Shown one piece after another: positions 18,972 to 27,257 of a stretch of DNA of 64,000 bases. The DNA is taken from positions 4,216,001-4,280,000 of the forward strand of contig OZ253939.1 of assembly GCA_965267245.1 (NCBI GenBank), given 5' to 3'. Origin of the DNA: JANSWY01 sp965267245. GTDB taxonomy: Bacteria; Bacteroidota; Bacteroidia; Cytophagales; Cyclobacteriaceae. Every line of letters begins with the position of its first letter. Position 1 is the stretch's first letter. The notes beneath the pieces are model-generated. The model made no database searches, was not told the DNA's origin, and worked only from the letters and a program-made list of their open reading frames with translations. A program made the translations under genes and the position numbers.

Positions 18972-19637
18972 ATGGAGCCTAAAAAGAATCCAAAAGTGGC
19001 TACTGAGCCAAAACAGAAAATGTATGCCGCATTGGGCCTATGCCTAAGCCTGAGCTTTGTAATAGTAGCATTTGAATGGAAGACGACTGAGTCAGAAATT
19101 ATGTCATTCAACGACGTTGATGATCCTTTTGATCCCACGATTGAAGTTATTCAAACAAAGATATCTCCTCCTAAACCTCCAAAACCGAAAGTCATTCAGC
19201 CTGTAATCAAAGAAACAGAAGAGGAGATCGAGGAAGAAGATATCGATGTTGTATTTGAAGATTTTGATGAAGAGATCCCGGAAGTAAAATTTGAAGAGGA
19301 AGTTCCTGAGGAAGTAGTCCCAACAGTTTTTGAAATTGTAGAGCAAATGCCATCCCCGGTTGGTGGAATGGAGGCATTTTATGAGCACCTAAGAAGGAAC
19401 CTTAAATACCCTCGACAGGCAGTTACTATGGGTGTTGAGGGTAAAGTATTTGTACAGTTTATTGTTTCAGAAGATGGGACCCTTCGAGAGGTAACTGCGG
19501 TGAAAGGAATTCATAGCCAGTGTGACGCTGAAGCAGTAAAAGTTATCAAATCATTTCCCGGGTGGAATCCAGGAAAACAACGGGGTAAACCAGTTTCGGT
19601 AAGGATCATGATGCCCATCACTTTCAGATTGCAATAA
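18972..19637 (+). CDS. TonB-family energy transducer
   Basis: A 221-residue periplasm-spanning protein. It has a basic N-terminus, one membrane helix (about residues 17-37) and a periplasmic stretch rich in Pro, Lys and Glu (about residues 55-120, with repeated EEE and IPEVKFEEEVPEE). A C-terminal TonB domain (residues 130-221) ends in GKPVSVRIMMPITFRLQ. The YPRQAVTMGVEGKVFVQF motif is typical of Bacteroidota TonB proteins. No exbB or exbD genes are nearby, and the strongly acidic linker is unusual beside the more common Pro-Lys linkers. It may energise the TonB-dependent receptor elsewhere in the window, but many paralogues are likely. Confidence 0.9.
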   Translation: MEPKKNPKVATEPKQKMYAALGLCLSLSFVIVAFEWKTTESEIMSFNDVDDPFDPTIEVIQTKISPPKPPKPKVIQPVIKETEEEIEEEDIDVVFEDFDEEIPEVKFEEEVPEEVVPTVFEIVEQMPSPVGGMEAFYEHLRRNLKYPRQAVTMGVEGKVFVQFIVSEDGTLREVTAVKGIHSQCDAEAVKVIKSFPGWNPGKQRGKPVSVRIMMPITFRLQ

Positions 19638-19655
19638 TATCATCCTGTCTTTACA

Positions 19656-19684
19656 AAATAGGGGTTCTTAGAATCCCTATTTTT
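19656..19684. terminator. Bidirectional terminator between the TonB-like and SRPBCC genes
   Basis: The inverted repeat AAATAGGG / CCCTATTT surrounds a short loop and is followed by a T-run on the plus strand and preceded by A-rich sequence that gives Us on the minus strand. It sits between two convergent stops. Confidence 0.8.
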
Positions 19685-20117
19685 TACTGAAGATCTTTTT
19701 GTATATAGGTTTTCGGTAAAGAAATTGTAGGAAAAGTGCTGGGTACATCAACCAATCAAAGATTTTCATTGGTGTTGCGTATTGAATATCATCCAGGATC
19801 ATGGTTTTGCCATTTGTAGTTTCAATGACATGCCTGTGTTGCCAGGTTTTTAGAAAAAATGGTAGTTGAACCCCTTCATCAACAAAGTAAAATTCATGCT
19901 GAGTGCGATGATCTTCAACTATCAGGCTTTCCCAGGTTTGTCTGAACAGAATAAAATTCAATTCCAGTTTGACCCGGTCATCTTTTTGGCAACCATCAAA
20001 GTGCATAAGCTTCACAGGTGGGAATGGAGGGCTCAACTTCAGGAAAAGTGACTCATCGAATCCATCTATCACAGTTTCCAGAGAAGCATTTACAATGGTC
20101 TTAATTCTAATCCTCAT
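19677..20117 (-). CDS. SRPBCC-fold ligand-binding protein
   Basis: A protein of about 146 residues with the START/Bet v1-like pattern. It has an N-terminal beta strand and helix (RIRIKTIVNASLETVIDGFDE), a run of beta strands, and a hydrophobic C-terminal helix (WLMYPALFLQFLYRKP). Such proteins bind hydrophobic ligands; no catalytic residue can be named. I prefer the ATG at 20117 over one five codons upstream. The gene follows mazG after 39 bases on the same strand and may be co-transcribed. Confidence 0.75.
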   Translation of the reverse strand: MRIRIKTIVNASLETVIDGFDESLFLKLSPPFPPVKLMHFDGCQKDDRVKLELNFILFRQTWESLIVEDHRTQHEFYFVDEGVQLPFFLKTWQHRHVIETTNGKTMILDDIQYATPMKIFDWLMYPALFLQFLYRKPIYKKIFSKK

Positions 20118-20156
20118 AAAGCTGAAAGCCATCTTGGACCTAAAATGTTTGAGAAG

Positions 20157-20972
20157 CTATAATTTTTTTGCTTTCTCCCAGTATTGATCCATTTCTTCCA
20201 AAGACATGTCAGCAATGGATTTACCATCTTCTTTTGAGGCAGTCTCCAGGTACTGGAATCTTTTGATGAATTTTTTATTGGTTCTTTCCAGAGCTTCCTC
20301 TGGATTAATGTCCACAAATCTTGCATAGTTGATCAAACTAAAAAGAAGATCTCCAAACTCACCCATTGCTTTTTCTTTGTTGATTTGTTGGCCATTTTCT
20401 ATGTTGAACTCAGCTTTGAATTCATGCATTTCTTCCTCCACTTTTTCCCAAACCTGCTCTTTCTTTTCCCAGTCAAAACCTACTCCCCTTGCTTTTTCCT
20501 GAATTCGCATCGCCTTAACAAGTGCTGGAAGAGATGTTGGGACTCCTCCCAAAACAGATTGCGTGCCTTTTTCCTTGAGTTTGATCTTCTCCCAATTGGC
20601 CTTTACCTGTTCCTCATCATCTGCGTCTACATCTCCATAGATATGAGGATGCCTGTGAACAAGTTTGTCACAAATGACATGTAAAACATCGGCTATATCA
20701 AATCTTTTCAATTCACTGGCTATGCGCGAATAAAATGTCATATGAAGCATCAAGTCGCCTATTTCCTTCTTGATCTCCTCATAATCCGCATTCAGGATGG
20801 CATCCGATAATTCATAGGTTTCTTCGATGGTGAGGTGACGTAAAGATTCCAGGGTTTGTTTCTTATCCCAGGGACAATTCAGTCGAAGTTCATCCATAAT
20901 GGTAAGTAGCCTGTCAAAAGCTTCTAGCTTCTGAGCTCTTCTTTGGTCTTCTTCGCGAATAATTTCTTTCAT
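20157..20972 (-). CDS. mazG: Nucleoside triphosphate pyrophosphohydrolase MazG
   Basis: A 271-residue all-alpha NTP pyrophosphatase that removes aberrant nucleotides, with two MazG domains. The first contains CPWDKKQTLESL and the EETYE metal-binding pattern (about residues 52-56) with the partner EIGDLMLH. The second carries EEMHEF and EFGDLLFSLIN. Both domains look intact. The typical GVGFDWEKKEQVWEKVEEE linker is present. Confidence 0.96.
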   Translation of the reverse strand: MKEIIREEDQRRAQKLEAFDRLLTIMDELRLNCPWDKKQTLESLRHLTIEETYELSDAILNADYEEIKKEIGDLMLHMTFYSRIASELKRFDIADVLHVICDKLVHRHPHIYGDVDADDEEQVKANWEKIKLKEKGTQSVLGGVPTSLPALVKAMRIQEKARGVGFDWEKKEQVWEKVEEEMHEFKAEFNIENGQQINKEKAMGEFGDLLFSLINYARFVDINPEEALERTNKKFIKRFQYLETASKEDGKSIADMSLEEMDQYWEKAKKL

Positions 20973-21079
20973 TTTGGAGAGATTTCTGAATTAAATCGGG
21001 TCTACACATGTTACATGGGCAGTGATGGTACAAATGTACCAATTGGCTGCCTGGGATGTTTAATATTCCTGCTATTTGT

Positions 21080-21087
21080 TAGATTTG
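21080..21087 (+). promoter_or_regulatory. -7 promoter element upstream of the 76-aa membrane protein
   Basis: TAGATTTG is an exact TAnnTTTG match, 20 bases before the ATG at 21108. No clear -33 TTG lies at 19-21 bases upstream. Confidence 0.4.
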
Positions 21088-21107
21088 CAATCTGAAAAGA
21101 AATAATT

Positions 21108-21338
21108 ATGACTACAGTTTTGTTAGGCGTTGGATTTTTGGCACTTTTCTTTGTTCTTATGTCAGTAAGACTCATTTTTTTGAAGAATGGAGAGTTTAAA
21201 GGAACATGTGCTTCTCAAAACCCTTATCTCAACAAGGAGGGTACAACCTGTGGTTACTGTGGAAAAACTTTAAAAGCCGGAGATGAATGTGGAAACCCTG
21301 AGTCTGAGGTGAATAAAGTTTTGGCAAAATTTAATTAA
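21108..21338 (+). CDS. Small cysteine-containing membrane protein (NqrM-like layout)
   Basis: A 76-residue protein with one N-terminal membrane helix (about residues 4-26). A basic juncture RLIFLKNGEFKGTCAS follows, then a soluble tail with further cysteines (CGYCG and DECG). The order of membrane helix, G-T-C motif and cysteine cluster recalls NqrM (DUF539), which matures the sodium-pumping NADH:quinone reductase, but the similarity is by layout only. It could instead be a membrane-anchored metal- or Fe-S-related protein. It precedes glmM by 98 bases with its own promoter between them. Confidence 0.65.
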   Translation: MTTVLLGVGFLALFFVLMSVRLIFLKNGEFKGTCASQNPYLNKEGTTCGYCGKTLKAGDECGNPESEVNKVLAKFN

Positions 21339-21402
21339 CCTGAACCCCGTAAATTTTAAGAGTAACTTTTGAGGAATAATATTTCCTGGCTCATAAATTT
21401 CC

Positions 21403-21410
21403 TATCTTTG
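21403..21410 (+). promoter_or_regulatory. -7 promoter element upstream of glmM
   Basis: TATCTTTG followed by C matches the TAnnTTTG(C) Bacteroidota consensus exactly. The likely transcription start is near 21417, giving a leader of about 20 bases before the TTG start of glmM. Confidence 0.55.
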
Positions 21411-21436
21411 CGGGGCTCAATCAAAGACACACAAAT

Positions 21437-22819
21437 TTGACACTCATTAAATCAATTTCTGGTATCCGTGGGACAATCGGGGGGGTACCTGGAGACTCAC
21501 TTTCACCTCTTGATGTTGTGAAATTTACTTCAGCATATGGAACCTGGGTGAAGCGGAATTCCGAAAAGAAAAGCATTGTAATTGGTCGTGATGCCAGACT
21601 ATCTGGAGGTAACATTGCTGCTTTAGTTAGCAGTACACTACGCTCTTTGGGAATGAACGTAATAGACCTGGATTTATCTACCACGCCAACTGTAGAAGTG
21701 GAAGTAGTTCGCTCTAACTCAGCTGGGGGTATCATCATAACAGCTTCCCATAATCCAATTCAGTGGAACGCCCTAAAATTACTTAATGATAAAGGTGAAT
21801 TTATTTCCGCTGAAGACGGAGCAATGGTCCTGGATTTAGCTGAAAAAGAGGATTTTGATTATGTGGAGGTAAAGCAACTGGGTACATATTCTAAAGACGA
21901 TTCTGCCCTGGACAAACACATTCAGGATATTCTTGATTTGCCATTGGTGGACGTAGATGCTATTCGCAATAGAAAATTTAAGATCGTTGTAGATGCAGTT
22001 AACTCTTCAGGAGGTATCGCAATTCCAAAATTGCTCAAAAAACTGGGAGTAGATGAGATCAAGGAACTTTATTGTGAGCCAACTGGCCATTTCCCTCATA
22101 ACCCAGAACCACTTCCGGAGAATATCACACAAATTTGTGGAGATCTGGAACACGGCAATTATGATTTAGGTATCATAGTAGATCCCGATGTTGATCGATT
22201 GGCACTTGTTTGTGAAGACGGTGTCCCTTTTGGGGAAGAATATACATTGGTAGCTGTGAGTGATTATGTGTTATCAAATACACCAGGCAATACAGTTTCA
22301 AACCTTTCATCTACCAGGGCACTTCGAGACATTACAGAAAAACATGGCTGTGAATACCATGCAGCTGCTGTGGGTGAAGTAAACGTAGTGACCCAAATGA
22401 AAAAGGTGAATGCTGTAATTGGTGGAGAAGGAAACGGAGGAGTGATTTACCCTGAGTTGCATTATGGAAGAGATGCCCTTGTCGGAGTGGCATTGTTTCT
22501 AACTCATTTGGCAAAATTTGGGAAGAGTGCTTCATTACTTCGTTCGAAATTGCCTAATTATCATATTTCTAAAAACAAGATTGAGCTTACACCTCAGATT
22601 GATGTAGACCAGGTTTTACTGGAGATCAAAGACAGGTACAAGAAGAATCCAATCAATACGATTGACGGGGTTAAGATTGAATTTGACAAAGAATGGGTAC
22701 ATTTGCGGAAGTCAAATACAGAGCCAATCATCAGGATTTATTCAGAGTCTGAAAGTGAGGCTACATCTGAGCATTTGGCAATGAAAATAATTGCAGATAT
22801 TAAGGAAGTAATTTCTTAA
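21437..22819 (+). CDS. glmM: Phosphoglucosamine mutase
   Basis: A 460-residue alpha-D-phosphohexomutase that makes glucosamine 1-phosphate for peptidoglycan and LPS. The catalytic serine is Ser104 in TASHNP, the metal loop is DPDVDRLALV and the C-terminal phosphate-binding loop is SNTEPIIRIY. Translation starts at a TTG at 21437 (TTG ACA CTC ATT AAA), which places IKSISGIRGTIGG at the proper N-terminus. GlmM is more likely than phosphomannomutase given the single copy and the overall match, but the two are hard to separate by eye. Confidence 0.88.
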   Translation: MTLIKSISGIRGTIGGVPGDSLSPLDVVKFTSAYGTWVKRNSEKKSIVIGRDARLSGGNIAALVSSTLRSLGMNVIDLDLSTTPTVEVEVVRSNSAGGIIITASHNPIQWNALKLLNDKGEFISAEDGAMVLDLAEKEDFDYVEVKQLGTYSKDDSALDKHIQDILDLPLVDVDAIRNRKFKIVVDAVNSSGGIAIPKLLKKLGVDEIKELYCEPTGHFPHNPEPLPENITQICGDLEHGNYDLGIIVDPDVDRLALVCEDGVPFGEEYTLVAVSDYVLSNTPGNTVSNLSSTRALRDITEKHGCEYHAAAVGEVNVVTQMKKVNAVIGGEGNGGVIYPELHYGRDALVGVALFLTHLAKFGKSASLLRSKLPNYHISKNKIELTPQIDVDQVLLEIKDRYKKNPINTIDGVKIEFDKEWVHLRKSNTEPIIRIYSESESEATSEHLAMKIIADIKEVIS

Positions 22820-22859
22820 CTGATGTAAATATCAATAAACAACATTATTAATTTTTGTC

Positions 22860-24005
22860 ATGAAGGTTTACCTCGATAATGCCGCTACTACAGCGGTTGA
22901 TCCCGATGTATTTGAGGCTATGAAGCCCTATTTCCTGGAAGAATTTGGGAATCCCTCTTCAATTCATTCACATGGTAGAAGAGTGAGGTCTGCTATAGAA
23001 CGGTCCCGAAAACAGATTGCAGAACTACTCAATACGTCACCTGCAGAAATCTTTTTTACTTCAGGAGGTACGGAGGCTGATAACATGGCCATCAGATGTA
23101 CCATCGAGGACCATGGTGTAAAACATGTGATCAGCTCAAAAATTGAACACCATGCAGTTTTACATACACTGGAAGACCTGGCTAAAGAAGGAAAAATACA
23201 ACTGACTTTTGTCGAGCTTGATGGCAATGGAGTTTTAGAATTGTCTCACCTTGAAGAGCTATTGAATAAGAACCCAAAATCTCTGGTGAGCCTAATGCAT
23301 GGGAACAATGAGATTGCCAATATCAATGATATTTATGCTATAGGAGACATCTGTTCTCAATACGGAGCTGTATTTCATTCTGATACAGTACAAACAATGG
23401 GTCATTTTAAACATGACCTTGAGAAGTTGAAAGCACAATGTATCGTAGGTTCTGCACATAAATTTCACGGACCAAAAGGTGTGGGATTTTTATACTTAAA
23501 TGCCGGCCATAAAATCCGTCCTTATTTAACAGGGGGAGCACAGGAAAGAAATATGCGGGGAGGTACTGAAAACGTAACAGGTATTGTGGGCATGGCCAAA
23601 GCTTTGGAAATGGCGTATAGCCAAATGGATCAACATGCAAGTCATATCAAGTCTCTTAAGCAAAGAATGATCACTAAACTGACGGATACTCTTCCTGATA
23701 TTAGGTTTAATGGTACTTCAAGCGATGTAGACAATAGCCTTTACACTGTACTCAGCGTTTGCACCCCACCTTCCGATAGTAATGACATGTTACTATTTAA
23801 CCTTGACATCAACGGTGTTTCTGCTTCAGGGGGCAGTGCCTGCTCCAGCGGATCAGACATTGGTTCACATGTTTTGGCAGAGTTGGATCGAGATCCTGCA
23901 AGAGGAGCCATTCGATTCTCATTCAGCAAATTCAATACAGAAGAGGAGGTAGATTATACCTGTGAAAAACTAGCAGAAATCATAGGAGTGAAAGTAGCTG
24001 AGTAA
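22860..24005 (+). CDS. Cysteine desulfurase (NifS/IscS family)
   Basis: A 381-residue class V aminotransferase-fold enzyme that takes sulfur from cysteine for Fe-S clusters and thio-cofactors. YLDNAATT begins the protein. The PLP lysine is in GSAHKFHGPKGVGF, and the active-site cysteine sits in SGGSACSSGS, an IscS-like (group I) loop. No iscU or other isc genes are adjacent. It follows glmM by 40 bases. Confidence 0.93.
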   Translation: MKVYLDNAATTAVDPDVFEAMKPYFLEEFGNPSSIHSHGRRVRSAIERSRKQIAELLNTSPAEIFFTSGGTEADNMAIRCTIEDHGVKHVISSKIEHHAVLHTLEDLAKEGKIQLTFVELDGNGVLELSHLEELLNKNPKSLVSLMHGNNEIANINDIYAIGDICSQYGAVFHSDTVQTMGHFKHDLEKLKAQCIVGSAHKFHGPKGVGFLYLNAGHKIRPYLTGGAQERNMRGGTENVTGIVGMAKALEMAYSQMDQHASHIKSLKQRMITKLTDTLPDIRFNGTSSDVDNSLYTVLSVCTPPSDSNDMLLFNLDINGVSASGGSACSSGSDIGSHVLAELDRDPARGAIRFSFSKFNTEEEVDYTCEKLAEIIGVKVAE

Positions 24006-24067
24006 CGTAAAAATTATATTCGGCTTTTCTGGAGATTTCCAAAGTATTTTTGCCAAAACAAGAATTT

Positions 24068-24097
24068 AGCTATTCAATAATTTGAATAGCTCTTTTT
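24068..24097 (+). terminator. Terminator of the cysteine desulfurase gene
   Basis: A ten-base stem AGCTATTCAA / TTGAATAGCT with a TAAT loop is followed by CTTTTTT. Confidence 0.8.
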
Positions 24098-24396
24098 TCG
24101 CCAAAATCATTCTCGGTATTCCAAAAAATAATAATATCTTAGGAAATAATTTGCTAACCAAAACTTCGTTCACTCAGGCCTTCTAGGTGCAGTGAACACA
24201 ATTAAAACCGTTGATTGCTCACGTAAGAAATTTTACGCGACCTAATCAGTAACCTAATCTAAGAAAGTGCTTCGGCACTTTCTTTGTTTTCAAGCTTTTG
24301 TGATCACTTTGTACTTCTTAGAAATCTCCGTGGAATAACTAAAATCACTCCTGAATTCTTACACGAATAGCACTGAGAACCCCAGACTGACGTTGA
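24098..24396. other. Noncoding stretch with several hairpins
   Basis: No credible gene is seen. The stretch holds a seven-base inverted repeat GTTCACT (24168-24174) / AGTGAAC (24191-24197), a smaller one CGTAA (24222-24226) / TTACG (24233-24237), and the strong terminator-like hairpin at 24261-24284. The density of stems suggests a structured RNA or decayed element. I see no promoter that would settle this. Confidence 0.4.
24261..24290. terminator. Strong terminator-type hairpin before hemH
   Basis: AAGAAAGTGC and GCACTTTCTT form a perfect ten-base stem around a TTCG tetraloop, followed by TGTTTT. The leading AA and upstream sequence give a weaker U-run on the minus strand, so it may also act on transcripts from hemH. 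Confidence 0.7.
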
Positions 24397-25410
24397 TTAT
24401 TTAGCAAGGTCAATTACACACTTCACCCACCGCTCATTGACATTCAGGCTTTCTACCAGTTGCCATTTTTCTCCTCCGGCATGTACAAAATCCTCAGCAT
24501 AAGTTTCACCTACCTCAATAGTAGTTTCTAAACAATCAGCCACAAATGCCGGGCTAAATGCCAGGACTTTTTTATGTCCCTTTGCAGCCATTTCATGAAC
24601 AATATCTTCCGTATACGGCTTAATCCAAGGATCTTTCCCTAGTCGGGATTGAAAACAAACCGTATATTCCGCTTCAGATAGCCCCAGGCCATCAGCAATT
24701 AGCCTGCTAGTTTCAAAACATTGAGCCCGGTAACAGAATTGGTTTCTGGGTCCAAGGTGATTACAACATGATCCAAGTTTACAGTGATTTCCAACAGATC
24801 CTTTTATGATTTGTCTTTCTGGTAAACCATGGTAACTAAATATCACATGGTCATATTTTTCCTTGTTTAAATGTCGCCTCCCTAAATCTACAAATGTTCC
24901 AATAAAGTCAGAGTGATCCACGAAATTGCTCACAAACTCAATATTGGGAATGATCTGCCAGTCTCTGGTAATCTCCATCACTTTGTCAATAACAGAACCT
25001 GTAGTAGCAGAAGCATATTGTGGAAACAATGGAATTACCCTAATACTTGAAACATTGGCTTGCTTCAACACATTCAACCCAGCTTCGATACTCGGATTTT
25101 GGTACCTCATCGCCAATACAACTTTATATTCCTCCCCAAGCCCTTTTTGAACTTCTTCGGCCAGGTCTTCTCCATAAAACTTGAGAGGAGAGCCTCTTTC
25201 TTCCCAAAGTTTGCGGTACTCCTCCGCAGATTTAGGAGCCCTAAATGGTGCTATGATGCCATTTACCAGTAGCCATCTTGGAAGAGCGGGAATATCAATT
25301 ACCCTCTTATCTGATAAAAACTCTCTTAAATACTTTCTTACGTCCCCGGTAGAAGTTGAATCCGGGGTTCCCAGGTTTACTAGTAATACACCTTTTGAAG
25401 GTTTGGTCAT
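24397..25410 (-). CDS. hemH: Ferrochelatase with an internal cysteine cluster
   Basis: A 337-residue ferrochelatase that inserts ferrous iron into a porphyrin in haem synthesis. GVLLVNLGTPDS opens the protein, the catalytic histidine is in FSYHGLPERQ (about residue 194), and the C-terminal CFQSRLGKDPWIKPYTE region holds the conserved glutamate. Immediately after the histidine motif lies a segment with five cysteines (residues 210, 215, 216, 226 and 231; bases 24718-24783). This fits the class of ferrochelatases with an internal [2Fe-2S] cluster described for Myxococcus. I used the ATG at 25410 (MTKPSKG); an earlier start would overlap the neighbouring membrane protein gene. Confidence 0.95.
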   Translation of the reverse strand: MTKPSKGVLLVNLGTPDSTSTGDVRKYLREFLSDKRVIDIPALPRWLLVNGIIAPFRAPKSAEEYRKLWEERGSPLKFYGEDLAEEVQKGLGEEYKVVLAMRYQNPSIEAGLNVLKQANVSSIRVIPLFPQYASATTGSVIDKVMEITRDWQIIPNIEFVSNFVDHSDFIGTFVDLGRRHLNKEKYDHVIFSYHGLPERQIIKGSVGNHCKLGSCCNHLGPRNQFCYRAQCFETSRLIADGLGLSEAEYTVCFQSRLGKDPWIKPYTEDIVHEMAAKGHKKVLAFSPAFVADCLETTIEVGETYAEDFVHAGGEKWQLVESLNVNERWVKCVIDLAK

Positions 25411-25414
25411 TTTG

Positions 25415-25990
25415 TCAAATGATATTTGAATTCCAAATGAAATATGAATACAGCGCAAATCTGATAAATCTTGCTGAAGCCATCATCGCAAAATTCTTAA
25501 AAGGATAATTAAATGCACCAGTTATCATACAAATTAATGAAAAAGGTAAAGGTGTTGCAGCAGCAACGATGACCAGGAAACCACCATATCTCCGGAATTG
25601 TTTGTTGAATTTGTCAAAAAAGTTCTCTTCCAGTTTCTTATAAATTGCAGTCCTATGAAAAGCTTTTCCAATATAATAACCTAATATACCAGCGAGATAG
25701 CTGATTGTAGCCAAAATGAAAACATTCCCAATGTAGTCCCCAGGGATTCCTTTTCTGAGGGCCCATACCATAAATAATTCTGGCGGTATGATGCCAAAGA
25801 GCACTTCAGACGCGGTAAAGATGAGGAAGACAAGGATTGGTCGCTCATCGAGATGCATGATCAGGTTCATATAATCAATACCCAGCCACTCTTTCCCAAT
25901 CAGTAAAATGGCAAGAATGATTGCAAACCAAATGAGCCCACGTATCAGGTTTTTTATTAAGAACTTACTCTTGCTGGTTGCCTCTTCCAC
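25415..25990 (-). CDS. VTT-domain (DedA/YqaA-like) membrane protein
   Basis: A 191-residue membrane protein with about five hydrophobic segments and the pattern of the VTT/SNARE-associated family: a re-entrant loop near FGIIPPELFMVWALRKG, then YLAGILGYYIGKAF, and FRRYGGFLVIVAAATPLPFSL with its conserved arginine and proline. Members of this superfamily act in lipid flipping or envelope homeostasis. The gene lies 4 bases upstream of hemH on the same strand, so the pair is probably co-transcribed. Confidence 0.82.
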   Translation of the reverse strand: MEEATSKSKFLIKNLIRGLIWFAIILAILLIGKEWLGIDYMNLIMHLDERPILVFLIFTASEVLFGIIPPELFMVWALRKGIPGDYIGNVFILATISYLAGILGYYIGKAFHRTAIYKKLEENFFDKFNKQFRRYGGFLVIVAAATPLPFSLICMITGAFNYPFKNFAMMASARFIRFALYSYFIWNSNII

Positions 25991-26002
25991 AGCTTTTTCA
26001 AG

Positions 26003-26653
26003 TTAAGATGCTTCTTCGTTATTGCCATTTCCGTTTTGCTCCGGAATTTCAACCGCTTTCAATCGTTGCTTTGTAAACCCGGCCTCCCAGAATGGCTCTG
26101 TTAATTCGGTGTAACGATTGTGAAATTGGGTTAGTTGTATTTTGACGGCATAATCTAGCCTGTTAATAGCATCCTGATAATAATCCTTGCGATTTTGTGG
26201 ATGATGAATAAAAAACATGAGAATGGGAAAGCAATTTTTCCGTAGATCCCCTAATACCTTAGTAACTGGTATTCGGCTGTTAGATTCTAATGTTTCAATA
26301 CTCTTTTGGCAATATAAACTAATCCCTTTGATCAAATTAGCATAAACCTGGCCTGGTGACCCCTGATCAAATTCTTTTGACATTTCTTCACAATCAGCCT
26401 TCAGAATTCTCAAAGGAGGGAGACTCATTTTAACATTGGTAAATACATCTGGTTGCCATAGAATGTCCCGAAACGTAAAAATTGAAGGAAGCAGTTCTGT
26501 ATCATAAGCTTTGTCATCTCTTATGGCTTTAAGATCAGCAGGTTTTAACTGGTCTATTTTAACACCCCCGGCAATAAGCCTGAATCGCCATTTTGACCCG
26601 CTTTTGTCCACAAAATCCAGAAAATCCCATATTTCGGTGTATCCTATTTTCAT
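26003..26653 (-). CDS. Protein of unknown function
   Basis: A 216-residue soluble protein with no signal peptide and no membrane segment. It is rich in Lys, Asp and aromatic residues and looks mostly helical after residue 90. The N-terminal 45 residues (WDFLDFVDKSGSKWRFRLI) could form a small beta unit. The last 20 residues are Asn/Glu-rich and probably disordered. It precedes the VTT-domain gene by 12 bases on the same strand and may share its transcript. I do not recognise the family. Confidence 0.7.
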   Translation of the reverse strand: MKIGYTEIWDFLDFVDKSGSKWRFRLIAGGVKIDQLKPADLKAIRDDKAYDTELLPSIFTFRDILWQPDVFTNVKMSLPPLRILKADCEEMSKEFDQGSPGQVYANLIKGISLYCQKSIETLESNSRIPVTKVLGDLRKNCFPILMFFIHHPQNRKDYYQDAINRLDYAVKIQLTQFHNRYTELTEPFWEAGFTKQRLKAVEIPEQNGNGNNEEAS

Positions 26654-26881
26654 TAAGAAGCCGTTAAGCCTTTAAATTAATCAATTTATGGGTTGCTCAA
26701 AGGGAGACCTCTACAATATTGACAATGAAACAACCATTTCAATCAATATGGTGTCATACATGAGGACGTTGTAAGCACCTGTATTTTAAGAGTTTGTTGT
26801 AGAAACTTCCACAGAATATAACGTGGACTTAAACTATAGTTAACAATTTTTTGTTATGCTTGCATAATAAATTTAATAGTC

Positions 26882-27100
26882 ATGCTAAAAGCTGCACCCA
26901 CATATTTCGAAGGCCAGTGTTTGGTGTTGTTGTCGGACCTTCCGAATCAGCAACATGATTCTCTTGGTAAATGGATTGGTGATAGCGATATAATTTCTAT
27001 TTCAGTTGATGGTCAGTCATATCACGAGTGTGTGAAATATGAGGATTATGAATTATGGTATAGAAATTATTTCAGACTAGATAGAGATCAAATTCTCTAA
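26882..27100 (+). CDS. Small hypothetical protein
   Basis: A 72-residue acidic protein (start MLKAAPTYFEGQC) with many aromatic residues in its C-terminal half (YHECVKYEDYELWYRNYFRLD). It has no signal or membrane segment. It stands alone between a divergent gene and recJ, with about 230 bases upstream that contain an AT-rich promoter-like stretch. Reality as a gene is supported by normal composition and a clear ATG, but I know no homologue. Confidence 0.5.
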   Translation: MLKAAPTYFEGQCLVLLSDLPNQQHDSLGKWIGDSDIISISVDGQSYHECVKYEDYELWYRNYFRLDRDQIL

Positions 27101-27257
27101 CTCGCTATTCAGAATCATCGTCTTAACCTTTTAAACCAATCTTGAAGATTGGTGTGTAAATCTTTTTCCAATTTTTTTGATGCAAAAGAATTGTTGTAAT
27201 TCAAATTCACTGCACCTCTACTTTCCATTTTAAAAAAAATTAGCCAACTTCATATTC

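Noticed and set aside
27136..27152. Palindrome CCAATCTTGAAGATTGG as a terminator
   Set aside because: The stem is short and is not directly followed by a T-run; possible but not convincing.
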